From Evansella caseinilytica (GTDB lineage Bacteria > Bacillota > Bacilli > Bacillales > Salisediminibacteriaceae), in NCBI RefSeq assembly GCF_900107275.1, contig NZ_FNPI01000002.1, positions 353,473 through 417,472 on the forward strand: a DNA stretch of 64,000 nucleotides. Reading direction: 5' to 3'. The position numbers and the translations under genes were made by a program. The notes under the pieces were generated by a model, which did not search any database, was not told the origin of the DNA, and saw only the letters and a program-made list of their open reading frames with translations. The stretch's first letter is position 1. Each line of letters begins with the position of its first letter. Positions 55,103 through 63,742 of this stretch are shown here, in pieces.

Positions 55103-57745
55103 ATGGAATCTATTGCTTTTATTGAAAGCAATACAACTGGTACTGGTGAACTTTTTATAATGCAAGCCTTGGAACAAGGTCTCAATGTCTACTTTCTTTC
55201 TAGGGATCCATTTAGGTATAATTTCATATCTAAAAATAATATTAATTTTGTAAAAGTTAATACTGATGATAAGAGGGAATTAAAGAACATACTGCAAGTT
55301 ATGCCCAATTTAAGGGGAATTTTTTCTTCAAGCGAGTATTACATAGACATCGTTAATCAATTAAATGAAGATTTAGGATTTATATCAAATAATACAGAAG
55401 CTATAAAACTTTGCAGAGACAAGTATTCTTTATCGAGTTTCTTATCTAACTACGATTTGGCCCCTAAAACATATCAATTAAAAAAAACTAAAATTACACG
55501 TGACTTCTTTCAAAACAATAGTACATTTGTTTTGAAGCCAATAATGGGTTCTGGAAGTGTAAATGTTTTAATGATACGGAGTTATGGCGAATATTTAGAA
55601 AAAACATCAAATTTAAAAATGATGGACTTTATACTACAAGAATATATAGATGGTGAAGAATATTCTATAGAAGTCGTGACAGTCAACAATCAACATAAAA
55701 TCCTCGGTATTACAAAAAAACATATTGGAGATGAACCGTTTTTCGTTGAAATCGGCCATGATTTTCCAGCAACCACCAATTTAAATTTAGAAAATAAAAT
55801 TACATTAACAGTTAACAAAGTATTAAATTTAATCAATTATAAAAATGGCCCCTCACATATAGAGATTAAAGTTAACCATGAAGAAGACATAAAAATAATA
55901 GAAATAAACCCACGTCTAGCTGGTGGCATGATACCAATAATGATAGGGAGATGTACTAATATTGATTTAATTAAAACAATATTAGACTTATCAATAAATA
56001 AGACGAATGAAGTAGAGAAAACTTTAAATAATTATAGGATCCTATATCGTGGAGCAATTAGGTTTAAATTAGCTTCAAAGAGTGGGATTATTGAAGATAT
56101 AAATTTAGGTGAAGCAAATGGTAATAAGAATTTTTCTATAATTCAATTGAAAGAAGTGGGAGATAATATTGAATTAAAAGGGGATTTTAATGACCGCTTG
56201 GTTTGTATTATCACTAAAAATGAACAAGGTTTAGATGAAATTGATCAAATAACGAAGGATATAAAAATAAATATTTGTGATACAGACACGGGTGAAATTG
56301 GCGCTAATATTTTAAACAATACAGGGAGGATTAAATCCCTATTACATCCTTTTATAAAAAAAATACTGAGCGTAGAATTTGACTTAGCCTCTAAGGAAAT
56401 ACAATCTTTGATTTCTATTGATGAGACACATATTATTATGTTATCAAAACAGGGGGTAATTTGTAAAGAGAAAGCAGGTATTTTACTAAAAGAAATACAG
56501 AGCTTAAAAGAAAATAACTATGAAGCTATTAGAGATTTACCTAAACCAAGAGGGCTTTATCTAAGTTACGAGAATTTATTAATAAATAAATTAGGGGAGG
56601 ATATTGCAGGGAATTTACAGTTAGGAAGATCAAGAAATGACATCAATGCAACTACAAACAGTTTAATTTGTAGAGACTTAGGATTGAATCTAATAAGTGT
56701 TCTTAACAGGTTTAATTCAAGCTTAGTTTTAAACTCATTAATCCACAAAGATTTAAATTTCCCAATCTATAGCCAATACCAGACTGCTTTAGCTGGATCA
56801 TTTGGCCATTATCTAATGGCAATTTTCGAAAGCTTACACCATGAAACTTTAAACCTGATTCATGTGCTGAAGAAAGTTTCGAGCCCCTTAGGTGCAGCTG
56901 CAGGCGGTGGGACTATAGTACCGACAAATCAAAATATAACGTCTGTCTTACTTGGCTTTAGAAACATATATATTAACTCAATTAACGCTATAAGTAATAG
57001 AGATCTTAACATTGACTTAAATAACATCACCTGTAATATAGCTGTGAAGTTATCTAGATGCATTCAGGATTTACAAGTCTGGAGTACTCGTGAATTTGAC
57101 TTAATAGACTTTCCTGACTACCTGTCTGGAGGCTCATCTGCAATGCCTCAAAAGAAAAATCCATATCTATTAGAATTACTAAAAAGTAAAATTGGTTATA
57201 TTTTAACGAATAAAGATCATACATATAATGCGATTTTTAAAACACCACTATCCAATTCATTTGAGGTAACTAACAGCTCATTAAAAAATTCAATAGACCT
57301 AATGGTTGATGTAATCAAAGTAATAGAGATTTTAAGTTTTATATTCAATAATTTAATCATTAATAAATATCGCTCTGAAGAAATCATAAAAATAAATTAC
57401 ACATACTTAAATGAGATATCGGAAAAACTCTATTTGGATGAAGGGATACCATTTAGGAGTAGCCATCACTTTTTAGGCAGTTTGGTTGGAAAGGGGTTAA
57501 ATTTTACAGATGTTTTGGAAAGTGTGAATCTTAGGTACGGAACAGCTTATACAGCTCGCAATTTAAAAGAAGAGTTAATAAAAGATTTTGGCATGGGACC
57601 CGGTGAACGTTCAATGTTAAATCAAATCAATTTTAGTATGAATTCAATTTTGGATGTATGGAAAGCTCAAAAAGATATTCGGAATAAATTGCAAGAATCA
57701 GTCGATATTAGAAACTCTTATATCAAGGAAATTGTCACGAAATGA
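55103..57745 (+). CDS. ATP-grasp ligase fused to an argininosuccinate-lyase-like domain
   Basis: An 880-residue two-domain protein behind AAGGAGGG. Residues 1 to about 400 are an ATP-grasp ligase: FVLKPIMGSGSVNV near 142-155, LQEYIDGEEYSIEV near 178-191, EINPRLAGG near 266. Residues about 410-880 belong to the fumarase/aspartase superfamily nearest ArgH: LGRSRNDINAT near 508-518 and the signature GGSSAMPQKKNP near 674-685 with the catalytic-loop Ser. The stretch that in ArgH is TH(L)Q, with the general-acid His, reads IYSQYQTA near 554. So the lyase half probably uses a different substrate or runs as a ligation or elimination partner. Not a housekeeping ArgH. Confidence 0.85.
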   Translation: MESIAFIESNTTGTGELFIMQALEQGLNVYFLSRDPFRYNFISKNNINFVKVNTDDKRELKNILQVMPNLRGIFSSSEYYIDIVNQLNEDLGFISNNTEAIKLCRDKYSLSSFLSNYDLAPKTYQLKKTKITRDFFQNNSTFVLKPIMGSGSVNVLMIRSYGEYLEKTSNLKMMDFILQEYIDGEEYSIEVVTVNNQHKILGITKKHIGDEPFFVEIGHDFPATTNLNLENKITLTVNKVLNLINYKNGPSHIEIKVNHEEDIKIIEINPRLAGGMIPIMIGRCTNIDLIKTILDLSINKTNEVEKTLNNYRILYRGAIRFKLASKSGIIEDINLGEANGNKNFSIIQLKEVGDNIELKGDFNDRLVCIITKNEQGLDEIDQITKDIKINICDTDTGEIGANILNNTGRIKSLLHPFIKKILSVEFDLASKEIQSLISIDETHIIMLSKQGVICKEKAGILLKEIQSLKENNYEAIRDLPKPRGLYLSYENLLINKLGEDIAGNLQLGRSRNDINATTNSLICRDLGLNLISVLNRFNSSLVLNSLIHKDLNFPIYSQYQTALAGSFGHYLMAIFESLHHETLNLIHVLKKVSSPLGAAAGGGTIVPTNQNITSVLLGFRNIYINSINAISNRDLNIDLNNITCNIAVKLSRCIQDLQVWSTREFDLIDFPDYLSGGSSAMPQKKNPYLLELLKSKIGYILTNKDHTYNAIFKTPLSNSFEVTNSSLKNSIDLMVDVIKVIEILSFIFNNLIINKYRSEEIIKINYTYLNEISEKLYLDEGIPFRSSHHFLGSLVGKGLNFTDVLESVNLRYGTAYTARNLKEELIKDFGMGPGERSMLNQINFSMNSILDVWKAQKDIRNKLQESVDIRNSYIKEIVTK

Positions 57746-57754
57746 GGGATTATA

Positions 57755-58945
57755 ATGAATAAAATAAGAGCCTTATTAATTAACAAGTTCCCCTTTTGGA
57801 TTTATCAAGATGGCCAAAATACTTTTTTTGATGAAGTTGATGAATTAATTGTTTTGCATTCAAATAAAATAGACTTCGATTTTCCGTCGAATGACTATAG
57901 TTCTGTTGTGATTTGTGACTTTGAAAATTCGGATGAAATGTGGAATGCTATTGATTTTTTATTTAAAACACGAAATTTCAACTTCGTTATTAACTTATCA
58001 GAGCAAACAATGGAATTAGCGGCAGAAATTAGAGAAAAATTTAATCTACCCGGAATGCACCTTAAAGAGGTTTTGCCATTTAGGGATAAATTAATGATGA
58101 AAGACATTGTTAGAAAATATACTAATATCCGGGTGCCACACTATAAAAAAATTCATAATTCCAGTGATATCTATAAATTTTATGAAAAAAATAAAAAGTC
58201 GATTATCAAACAAAAGGATGGAATGGGCTCAAAAAATATATTTGTAATAAATAATTGTGATGATATACGTGGCTTCCTGAATGAAATTTCAGATTTACAC
58301 AATTACGAAGTTGAAGAATTTATTAATGGTGATATTTATCATTGTGATTCTATTGTGAAAGACGGGAACATTTTGGTTTCATCTGTAAGTAAATACTCCT
58401 GTCCTCCAATGAACTTTAAAACAAACGAGTATTTATATTCTAATATGATTAATTCAGGTAGTTTAAAAAATAAAGTAATTAAAGCCAACAAAGAGATTAT
58501 AAATAGCTTCGGTTTAATGAATGGAGTTACTCACTTAGAGGTGTTTGTTGATAACGATGAAATTGTATTCTGTGAAATAGCATGTAGGGCTGGTGGTGCA
58601 GGGGTTATTCCTTCAATAAGAGAGGTTTTTGGTGTAAACCTATTTCATGCAAGTATTAATTTACAGATTAATAAACAGATTACCATTCGAGAAAAGCCAA
58701 TAGTTGCTGGTTGGCTTGTTCTATATAAAAAAGAAGGGGTAATTAAAGAGATTAGTAGCAAAAATGAATTTAAACACAATTGGATAAAATATTGCAGTGT
58801 TAAAGGTAATGTAGGTGATACTGTTGAAAGTGCCGATAGTTCAACTGCCTCAATTGCTGAGTTTACTATCATAGGAAATAATGAATCTGACTTAAAAGAA
58901 AAAATGGACTATATTATAAAGGAATTTAAATACCAAGTTATTTAA
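57755..58945 (+). CDS. ATP-grasp carboxylate-amine ligase 2
   Basis: A 396-residue ATP-grasp protein, 9 bases after the fusion gene (GAGGGATTATA site). Pre-ATP region in residues 1-110; SIIKQKDGMGSKNIFVI near 147-163 gives the ATP lysine and Gly loop; VEEFINGDIYHCDSIV near 186-201; the metal-binding EINPR motif reads CEIACRAGG near 273. L-amino-acid ligase-type family; forms amide bonds with ADP release. A C-terminal beta subdomain follows. Acceptor and donor unknown. Confidence 0.83.
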   Translation: MNKIRALLINKFPFWIYQDGQNTFFDEVDELIVLHSNKIDFDFPSNDYSSVVICDFENSDEMWNAIDFLFKTRNFNFVINLSEQTMELAAEIREKFNLPGMHLKEVLPFRDKLMMKDIVRKYTNIRVPHYKKIHNSSDIYKFYEKNKKSIIKQKDGMGSKNIFVINNCDDIRGFLNEISDLHNYEVEEFINGDIYHCDSIVKDGNILVSSVSKYSCPPMNFKTNEYLYSNMINSGSLKNKVIKANKEIINSFGLMNGVTHLEVFVDNDEIVFCEIACRAGGAGVIPSIREVFGVNLFHASINLQINKQITIREKPIVAGWLVLYKKEGVIKEISSKNEFKHNWIKYCSVKGNVGDTVESADSSTASIAEFTIIGNNESDLKEKMDYIIKEFKYQVI

Positions 58946-58959
58946 AGGGGGGATCAAAT

Positions 58960-60213
58960 ATGAATAAAAAACACGCTCTAATAATTGGGGATGTAAATAG
59001 TGTAGCTAATTATCTGAATTATGATAAATTTAGATACTCAATTATTACATCAGAATATGAAGAAACTACAATACCTCATTCTGTTAAAGAATTATCTGAG
59101 AGTATTTATACTATAATAACGCCAAGCTATTTTGATGTTACATGCTTTGAAGTTAAGTTGGATGAGTTACTCTCGATATCTAAAGAAATAGAGCATAAAA
59201 ACGGCCAATTAGATGCTGTCATTGCTACACATGAACATACTGTATTACCTGCGGCATATATTAGATCGAACCTTAATGTAAGCGGATTAGAATATGAGCA
59301 AGCAAAATTGTTAAGGGATAAGCATTTAATGAAAAGTGCGGTTAAAGAAAGTGTACCCACTCTGGATTCAATCATTGTAAATGAGAACTCTTCATTAGAT
59401 GAAATAAAAAGCTTTATAAATAAACATAATAAATTAATACTGAAACCATTAAACCAAGCTGGAAGTAGTGGTATTGTTTACTTTCATTCAGCTGAAAAAG
59501 CAATAAATCACATTGAAAATAACAAGCCATCAGGTAGCTTTTTGTTAGAAGAGTACGTAGAGTATATTGTTTATCATTTTGATGGAATGATTTTAGACGG
59601 AAAATTGCAATTTGTTTCAGTTTCAGAAAAGGTCGGAAATTGTTTTAATTTTGTTAATAAAAGAGAAAGTTTGAGTACTATTCTTATAAATGACAAAAAA
59701 ATAATTAGTAAAGCAAGAGATTTCGTAAAAAAGTGTTTATCATCAATGTTTATCTGTAGTGCTATATTCCATTTGGAAGTTTTTAGAGATAATAATGGAG
59801 AGTTTATCTTTTTAGAGATAGCCGGAAGATACCCAGGATCAGGAATAACGAATATGATAAATCAAGCTTTCAATATTGACTTAGTTCGTTTAAGTTTTGA
59901 ATTAGATAGTAATATTATTAACAAAAAGGCTACTTATCCCCAGCAGCTTGACAATAACTTAGCTATGATGAAAATACCTACACCTTACAAGAAAAACCTT
60001 AAAATAACTGGGTTAGCCGGTCTAGAAGAAATACCGTGTAATGTTATTAAAGCAGATATATTATGTCCTGGGAATATTTTTGACTATTCCTCAATTGATG
60101 CCTTTAAATCTGTTGCAACATTTTATATTCAGGATAATTCAACACAATTGATCAAGAAGACAATTAAGGACATTGATAATAATTTGAAATTTTATTATAA
60201 GGAAGTGCTTTAA
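58960..60213 (+). CDS. ATP-grasp carboxylate-amine ligase 3
   Basis: A 417-residue ATP-grasp protein behind AAGGGGGGATC. LILKPLNQAGSSGIVYF near 156-172, LEEYVEYIVYHFDGMI near 194-209 and LEIAGRYPGSG near 284-294 are the nucleotide and metal sites. It resembles its neighbour in layout but not closely in sequence. Its last base is adjacent to the next ATG. Likely adds a further amino acid or acts on a different intermediate. Confidence 0.83.
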   Translation: MNKKHALIIGDVNSVANYLNYDKFRYSIITSEYEETTIPHSVKELSESIYTIITPSYFDVTCFEVKLDELLSISKEIEHKNGQLDAVIATHEHTVLPAAYIRSNLNVSGLEYEQAKLLRDKHLMKSAVKESVPTLDSIIVNENSSLDEIKSFINKHNKLILKPLNQAGSSGIVYFHSAEKAINHIENNKPSGSFLLEEYVEYIVYHFDGMILDGKLQFVSVSEKVGNCFNFVNKRESLSTILINDKKIISKARDFVKKCLSSMFICSAIFHLEVFRDNNGEFIFLEIAGRYPGSGITNMINQAFNIDLVRLSFELDSNIINKKATYPQQLDNNLAMMKIPTPYKKNLKITGLAGLEEIPCNVIKADILCPGNIFDYSSIDAFKSVATFYIQDNSTQLIKKTIKDIDNNLKFYYKEVL

Positions 60214-61521
60214 ATGGAAGATATATTGTTAAATTTTAATGATTATAAAATCAAAGATATTAACTTAGCCAATAAAGGTAAGTTATTAGTAGAATTGGCT
60301 GAGTTAGATATGCCAGGTTTAATAGAATTACGCAAAAAATATTCTCAAGAACAACCACTATCAGGGGCTCGAATTGCCGGGTGCCTTAATATGACAGTGC
60401 AGACAGCAGTATTTATAATCACTTTAAGGGAATTAGGTGCAGAAGTTCGATGGTGTTCAAGTAATAGTCAATCCACCCAAGATGAAGCAGCAGCATACAT
60501 TGCTGCTCAGGAGATACCAGTTTATGCTTGGAAAGGTCAAACTTCTAGGGAGTATGAAAAATGCATCGAAGCTACTTTCTTTGAAAATAAAACTTGGTGG
60601 CCAAATTTGTTTTTAGATGATGGAGGGGACCTTGTTAAACTTGCACATGAGAAATACAGTGAATTTTTACCACTAGTTAAAGGTATAACTGAAGAAACTA
60701 CAAGTGGTATAGCATTATATAAAAAATGGTTTAAAGCAAATGAATTAAAATTACCAGTAATCAATGTAAATGATGCACCTACCAAACAAAAGTTTGACAA
60801 TTTTTACGGGTGTAGAGAATCTTTTATTGATGGTTTAAAAAGAGCAACCGACCTAATGATAGGTGGGAAAGTTGCTGTTGTATCAGGTTATGGATATGTT
60901 GGTAAAGGATGTGCAAAACTCTTAAGAGATTACGGAGCAAGGGTCTATGTTACAGAAGTAGATCCAATATCTGCCTTACAAGCAGTAATTGATGGATTTG
61001 AAGTAAAGCAAATGAGTGAAATTACTAGTTATGGAGATATTTTTGTAACTGCAACAGGAAACATAGAAGTAATTGGTCTAAATGATATGTTAAACATGAA
61101 AAATGGGGCAATATTATGTAACATGGGGCATCGTGATGTAGAAGTAAATATGTCTGAACTACACAGTATCCCTAAAAGTGAAATAAAACCTTTGGTTGAT
61201 TTATATGATTTACCAAACGGGAAAAAAATTATCGTGCTTGGACAAGGTAAGGATGTTAATTTAGCATGTGCCACAGGACACCCTGACTTTGTAATGAGTA
61301 TCTCGCTTACTAACCAAACTTTAGCATTAATGATGTTACATAAAAATTATGAGGGTCTAGAAAGCAACATATATGACTTGCCTAGAACTTATGATGAATT
61401 AAATGCGACTATTCATTTACATAGTATGGGTGTTTCTATTGATTTATTAAATGATGAACAATATAGGTATATGGGAATTGAAAAAGGTGAGCAACTTAAG
61501 TCAAATAACTATTACTATTAA
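60214..61521 (+). CDS. S-adenosylhomocysteine hydrolase homologue with His-to-Asn change
   Basis: A 435-residue NAD-dependent AdoHcyase-family protein. Most active-site residues are kept: D135 (LDDGGD), E161 (EETTSG), K191 and D195 (NDAPTKQKFDN), C200, and His in CNMGHRD and CATGHP. But the invariant CLHMT reads CLNMT (N59), and the dinucleotide motif GYGDVGKG reads GYGYVGKG. The C-terminal K-x-x-x-Y tail ends KSNNYYY. Inside an amino-acid ligase operon it is unlikely to be housekeeping; it may make or cleave a related nucleoside or thioether. AAGGAAG precedes ATG. Confidence 0.85.
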   Translation: MEDILLNFNDYKIKDINLANKGKLLVELAELDMPGLIELRKKYSQEQPLSGARIAGCLNMTVQTAVFIITLRELGAEVRWCSSNSQSTQDEAAAYIAAQEIPVYAWKGQTSREYEKCIEATFFENKTWWPNLFLDDGGDLVKLAHEKYSEFLPLVKGITEETTSGIALYKKWFKANELKLPVINVNDAPTKQKFDNFYGCRESFIDGLKRATDLMIGGKVAVVSGYGYVGKGCAKLLRDYGARVYVTEVDPISALQAVIDGFEVKQMSEITSYGDIFVTATGNIEVIGLNDMLNMKNGAILCNMGHRDVEVNMSELHSIPKSEIKPLVDLYDLPNGKKIIVLGQGKDVNLACATGHPDFVMSISLTNQTLALMMLHKNYEGLESNIYDLPRTYDELNATIHLHSMGVSIDLLNDEQYRYMGIEKGEQLKSNNYYY

Positions 61522-61537
61522 AAAGGAATGTCGTAAA

Positions 61538-62431
61538 GTGAATAGTATCATAAAAGCAAATAATAATATCATTTGTGAAACGAATGGAACCTTCGGAGAA
61601 GTTCTTCAAGGATTTCTACCTAATCGAAAACATTTTCTTGTTACGCTTCCAATTAATATTAAATCTCAAGCTATATTTTTATCTGACTCTTCTGTTAACG
61701 AGGTTAAGGTGTACCCAGCACATAAAAATAAAGTTGTAAAAGCGCTATCACTTTTAAAAAAAGAGTACAAAATTAATTTAGGAGGGACATTAATTATAAA
61801 AAGTGACATTCCTGAAGGAAAAGGAATGGCCAGTTCCTCTGCCGATATAGTGTCTTCATTAAATGCTATTTTACAATATTTAGTAAAAAATAGAGATTTT
61901 AACGAATTGAATAGTGTAGAGATAATAGAGAATATTACAAGATCGATTGAACCAACAGACGGTGTTATGTATGAAGACTGTGTGTTTTATTATCATCGAG
62001 AAGCGAAAATAGGGAACAAGTTAGGGGCATTGCCTGAGATGCTAATACTTGCTGTTGATGAAGGGGGGGAAGTTGATACTATAAAACATAATATGGCAGC
62101 AGATCATTTTAATCAAGAGGAATCTTTAAAGTATGAAAGACTATTAAATGAATTAGAATTTGCTATTAAGAATAAAGATATTTTTAAAATTGGTGAAATA
62201 TCTACAGCAAGCGCTAAACTAAATCAAACAAAATTAGAAAAAAAGAACCTAAGGATGTTTCTGGAATTTAGAAAATTAAATAGTGTAATGGGTGTAGTTA
62301 TTGCACATTCGGGTACGATGATAGGTGTTATAGTTAACCCGAAACTTACCAGTGTTTCTAAAGACATACAATCAATGATTTTTTCGTTGACCAGTAAAAA
62401 TTTAAAACCTAGCATATACTTAAACTTTTAA
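61538..62431 (+). CDS. GHMP kinase, PduX-like amino-acid kinase
   Basis: A 297-residue kinase. I start at GTG 61538 behind AAAAGGA, 17 bases after the previous stop; an earlier in-frame ATG at 61451 lies inside the hydrolase gene and would add residues absent from the family. TNGTFGEVLQG (N-terminal), PEGKGMASSSADI (ATP loop) and IAHSGTMIGV (C-terminal) match L-threonine kinase PduX. EPTDGVMYEDCVFY also fits. It probably phosphorylates a hydroxyl of Ser, Thr or homoserine to make the leaving group for the PLP enzyme. Confidence 0.84.
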   Translation: MNSIIKANNNIICETNGTFGEVLQGFLPNRKHFLVTLPINIKSQAIFLSDSSVNEVKVYPAHKNKVVKALSLLKKEYKINLGGTLIIKSDIPEGKGMASSSADIVSSLNAILQYLVKNRDFNELNSVEIIENITRSIEPTDGVMYEDCVFYYHREAKIGNKLGALPEMLILAVDEGGEVDTIKHNMAADHFNQEESLKYERLLNELEFAIKNKDIFKIGEISTASAKLNQTKLEKKNLRMFLEFRKLNSVMGVVIAHSGTMIGVIVNPKLTSVSKDIQSMIFSLTSKNLKPSIYLNF

Positions 62432-62446
62432 TATAAAGGAGTTATT

Positions 62447-63712
62447 ATGTTTGATTTATTAAAACAGAGTAATAACTTAAGACAGATAGTATTAGCAAAT
62501 CTCTTTTCGAGTTTTGGAAGAGGAATGGTATTGATAGGCATCTCTTGGTACATGGTAGAAGAAAGCGGTCAAGCTGGACCACTCGGCATTACCATGCTTA
62601 TATCCACGCTATTAATGATTATAATTGGTCCTAATTTAGGAATAGTTATAGATAAATTCTCAAGAAAGAGGATATTAATTACAGAAAATGTATTTGGATC
62701 TCTAGTATTATTTATTTTTTCTATTTTATTTCTTAATATTGATCAAATATCAATTATAACTTTAACTATAATATATATCATTTCAATGTTAATCTCTCAA
62801 ATTCATTTTCCTACACAATCTGCACTTGTCCAAGAATTGTTTGACTCTTCTGAGTATCAAGAGGTGAATAGTACTCTAGAAGTCCAAAACCAGGTGGCAC
62901 AAGTTTTAGCTGGTGCTTTAGCAGGTTTATTATTAACAAACTTTTCACTAACCGTAGTATTGCTAATTACTTCAATTACTTACTTCATTGCATTTATTTT
63001 TTTACTATTTGTTAAATATGAGTTCAACAATGCGGATGTTGAAATAACTAGTAATAAGTTAGGCTGGGTAAAAAAGCTAACCTATGGACTAAAATTTGTT
63101 TGCAAAAAGAAAAATTTTTTGGTATTCGGAATGTCAGTCTTTGTTCCGTTTATTATATTAATGGTTGGCAATCTTCTCGCTCCAGTCTATGTGAGCTTAG
63201 ATATAAATGAATCTGTTACTATTTTTTCAATGGGTGAATTAGCATATGCTCTAGGTGCAGTATTTGCAGGATTACTAGTTATTGTAATTTTAAAAAGGGT
63301 TAGTCAAAAGGGTTTTTTAGTGGTTAATATACTAATATTTGCTACGTTATTAACCATTATGGTAATTTGGGGACAAGGTTGGTTTTTTATTTTAACTTAT
63401 TTTTACCTTGGATGGACAGTTGCGTCAACTAGATTAGTAAGCCAAACTATTTTTATGAACATTGTTCCCAAATATATCATGGGCAGGGTTCTCACGGCAC
63501 TAGATATGCTGGCATTAATTGTAAGGGTGATTTTACTTATTACATTTACTATTATTTTAGATTTTTTAAGCGCAGGAATTGGTTATTTATTGTTGAGTGT
63601 TATTAGTATTATTGCCGCTGTCGGTATCTTTATTTCATTTAATAAAGTCCATACTGAAAAAAATGAATTTTATAATAATAGCCCCTTGCAGAACAAAGAT
63701 TTTAAGGCATAA
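62447..63712 (+). CDS. MFS exporter (MFS_3 type)
   Basis: A 421-residue transporter with about twelve hydrophobic segments; AAAGGAGTTATT precedes ATG. The loop GIVIDKFSRKRILI between helices 2 and 3 is the MFS motif A region, and VNSTLEVQNQVAQVLAGALA near residues 140-160 is typical of the EntS/macrolide-efflux group. As last gene of the cluster it likely exports the product and gives self-protection. No other resistance gene is seen. Confidence 0.88.
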   Translation: MFDLLKQSNNLRQIVLANLFSSFGRGMVLIGISWYMVEESGQAGPLGITMLISTLLMIIIGPNLGIVIDKFSRKRILITENVFGSLVLFIFSILFLNIDQISIITLTIIYIISMLISQIHFPTQSALVQELFDSSEYQEVNSTLEVQNQVAQVLAGALAGLLLTNFSLTVVLLITSITYFIAFIFLLFVKYEFNNADVEITSNKLGWVKKLTYGLKFVCKKKNFLVFGMSVFVPFIILMVGNLLAPVYVSLDINESVTIFSMGELAYALGAVFAGLLVIVILKRVSQKGFLVVNILIFATLLTIMVIWGQGWFFILTYFYLGWTVASTRLVSQTIFMNIVPKYIMGRVLTALDMLALIVRVILLITFTIILDFLSAGIGYLLLSVISIIAAVGIFISFNKVHTEKNEFYNNSPLQNKDFKA

Positions 63713-63742
63713 GAAGGATATCTAAGTAACGAACAAGTATAC

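Noticed and set aside
55103..57745. Housekeeping argininosuccinate lyase
   Set aside because: The domain is fused to an ATP-grasp ligase, lacks the THLQ His, and no arg genes are nearby.
60214..61521. Housekeeping S-adenosylhomocysteine hydrolase (ahcY)
   Set aside because: His-to-Asn at the CLHMT motif, altered NAD motif and the biosynthetic operon context argue against it; the gene name is withheld.
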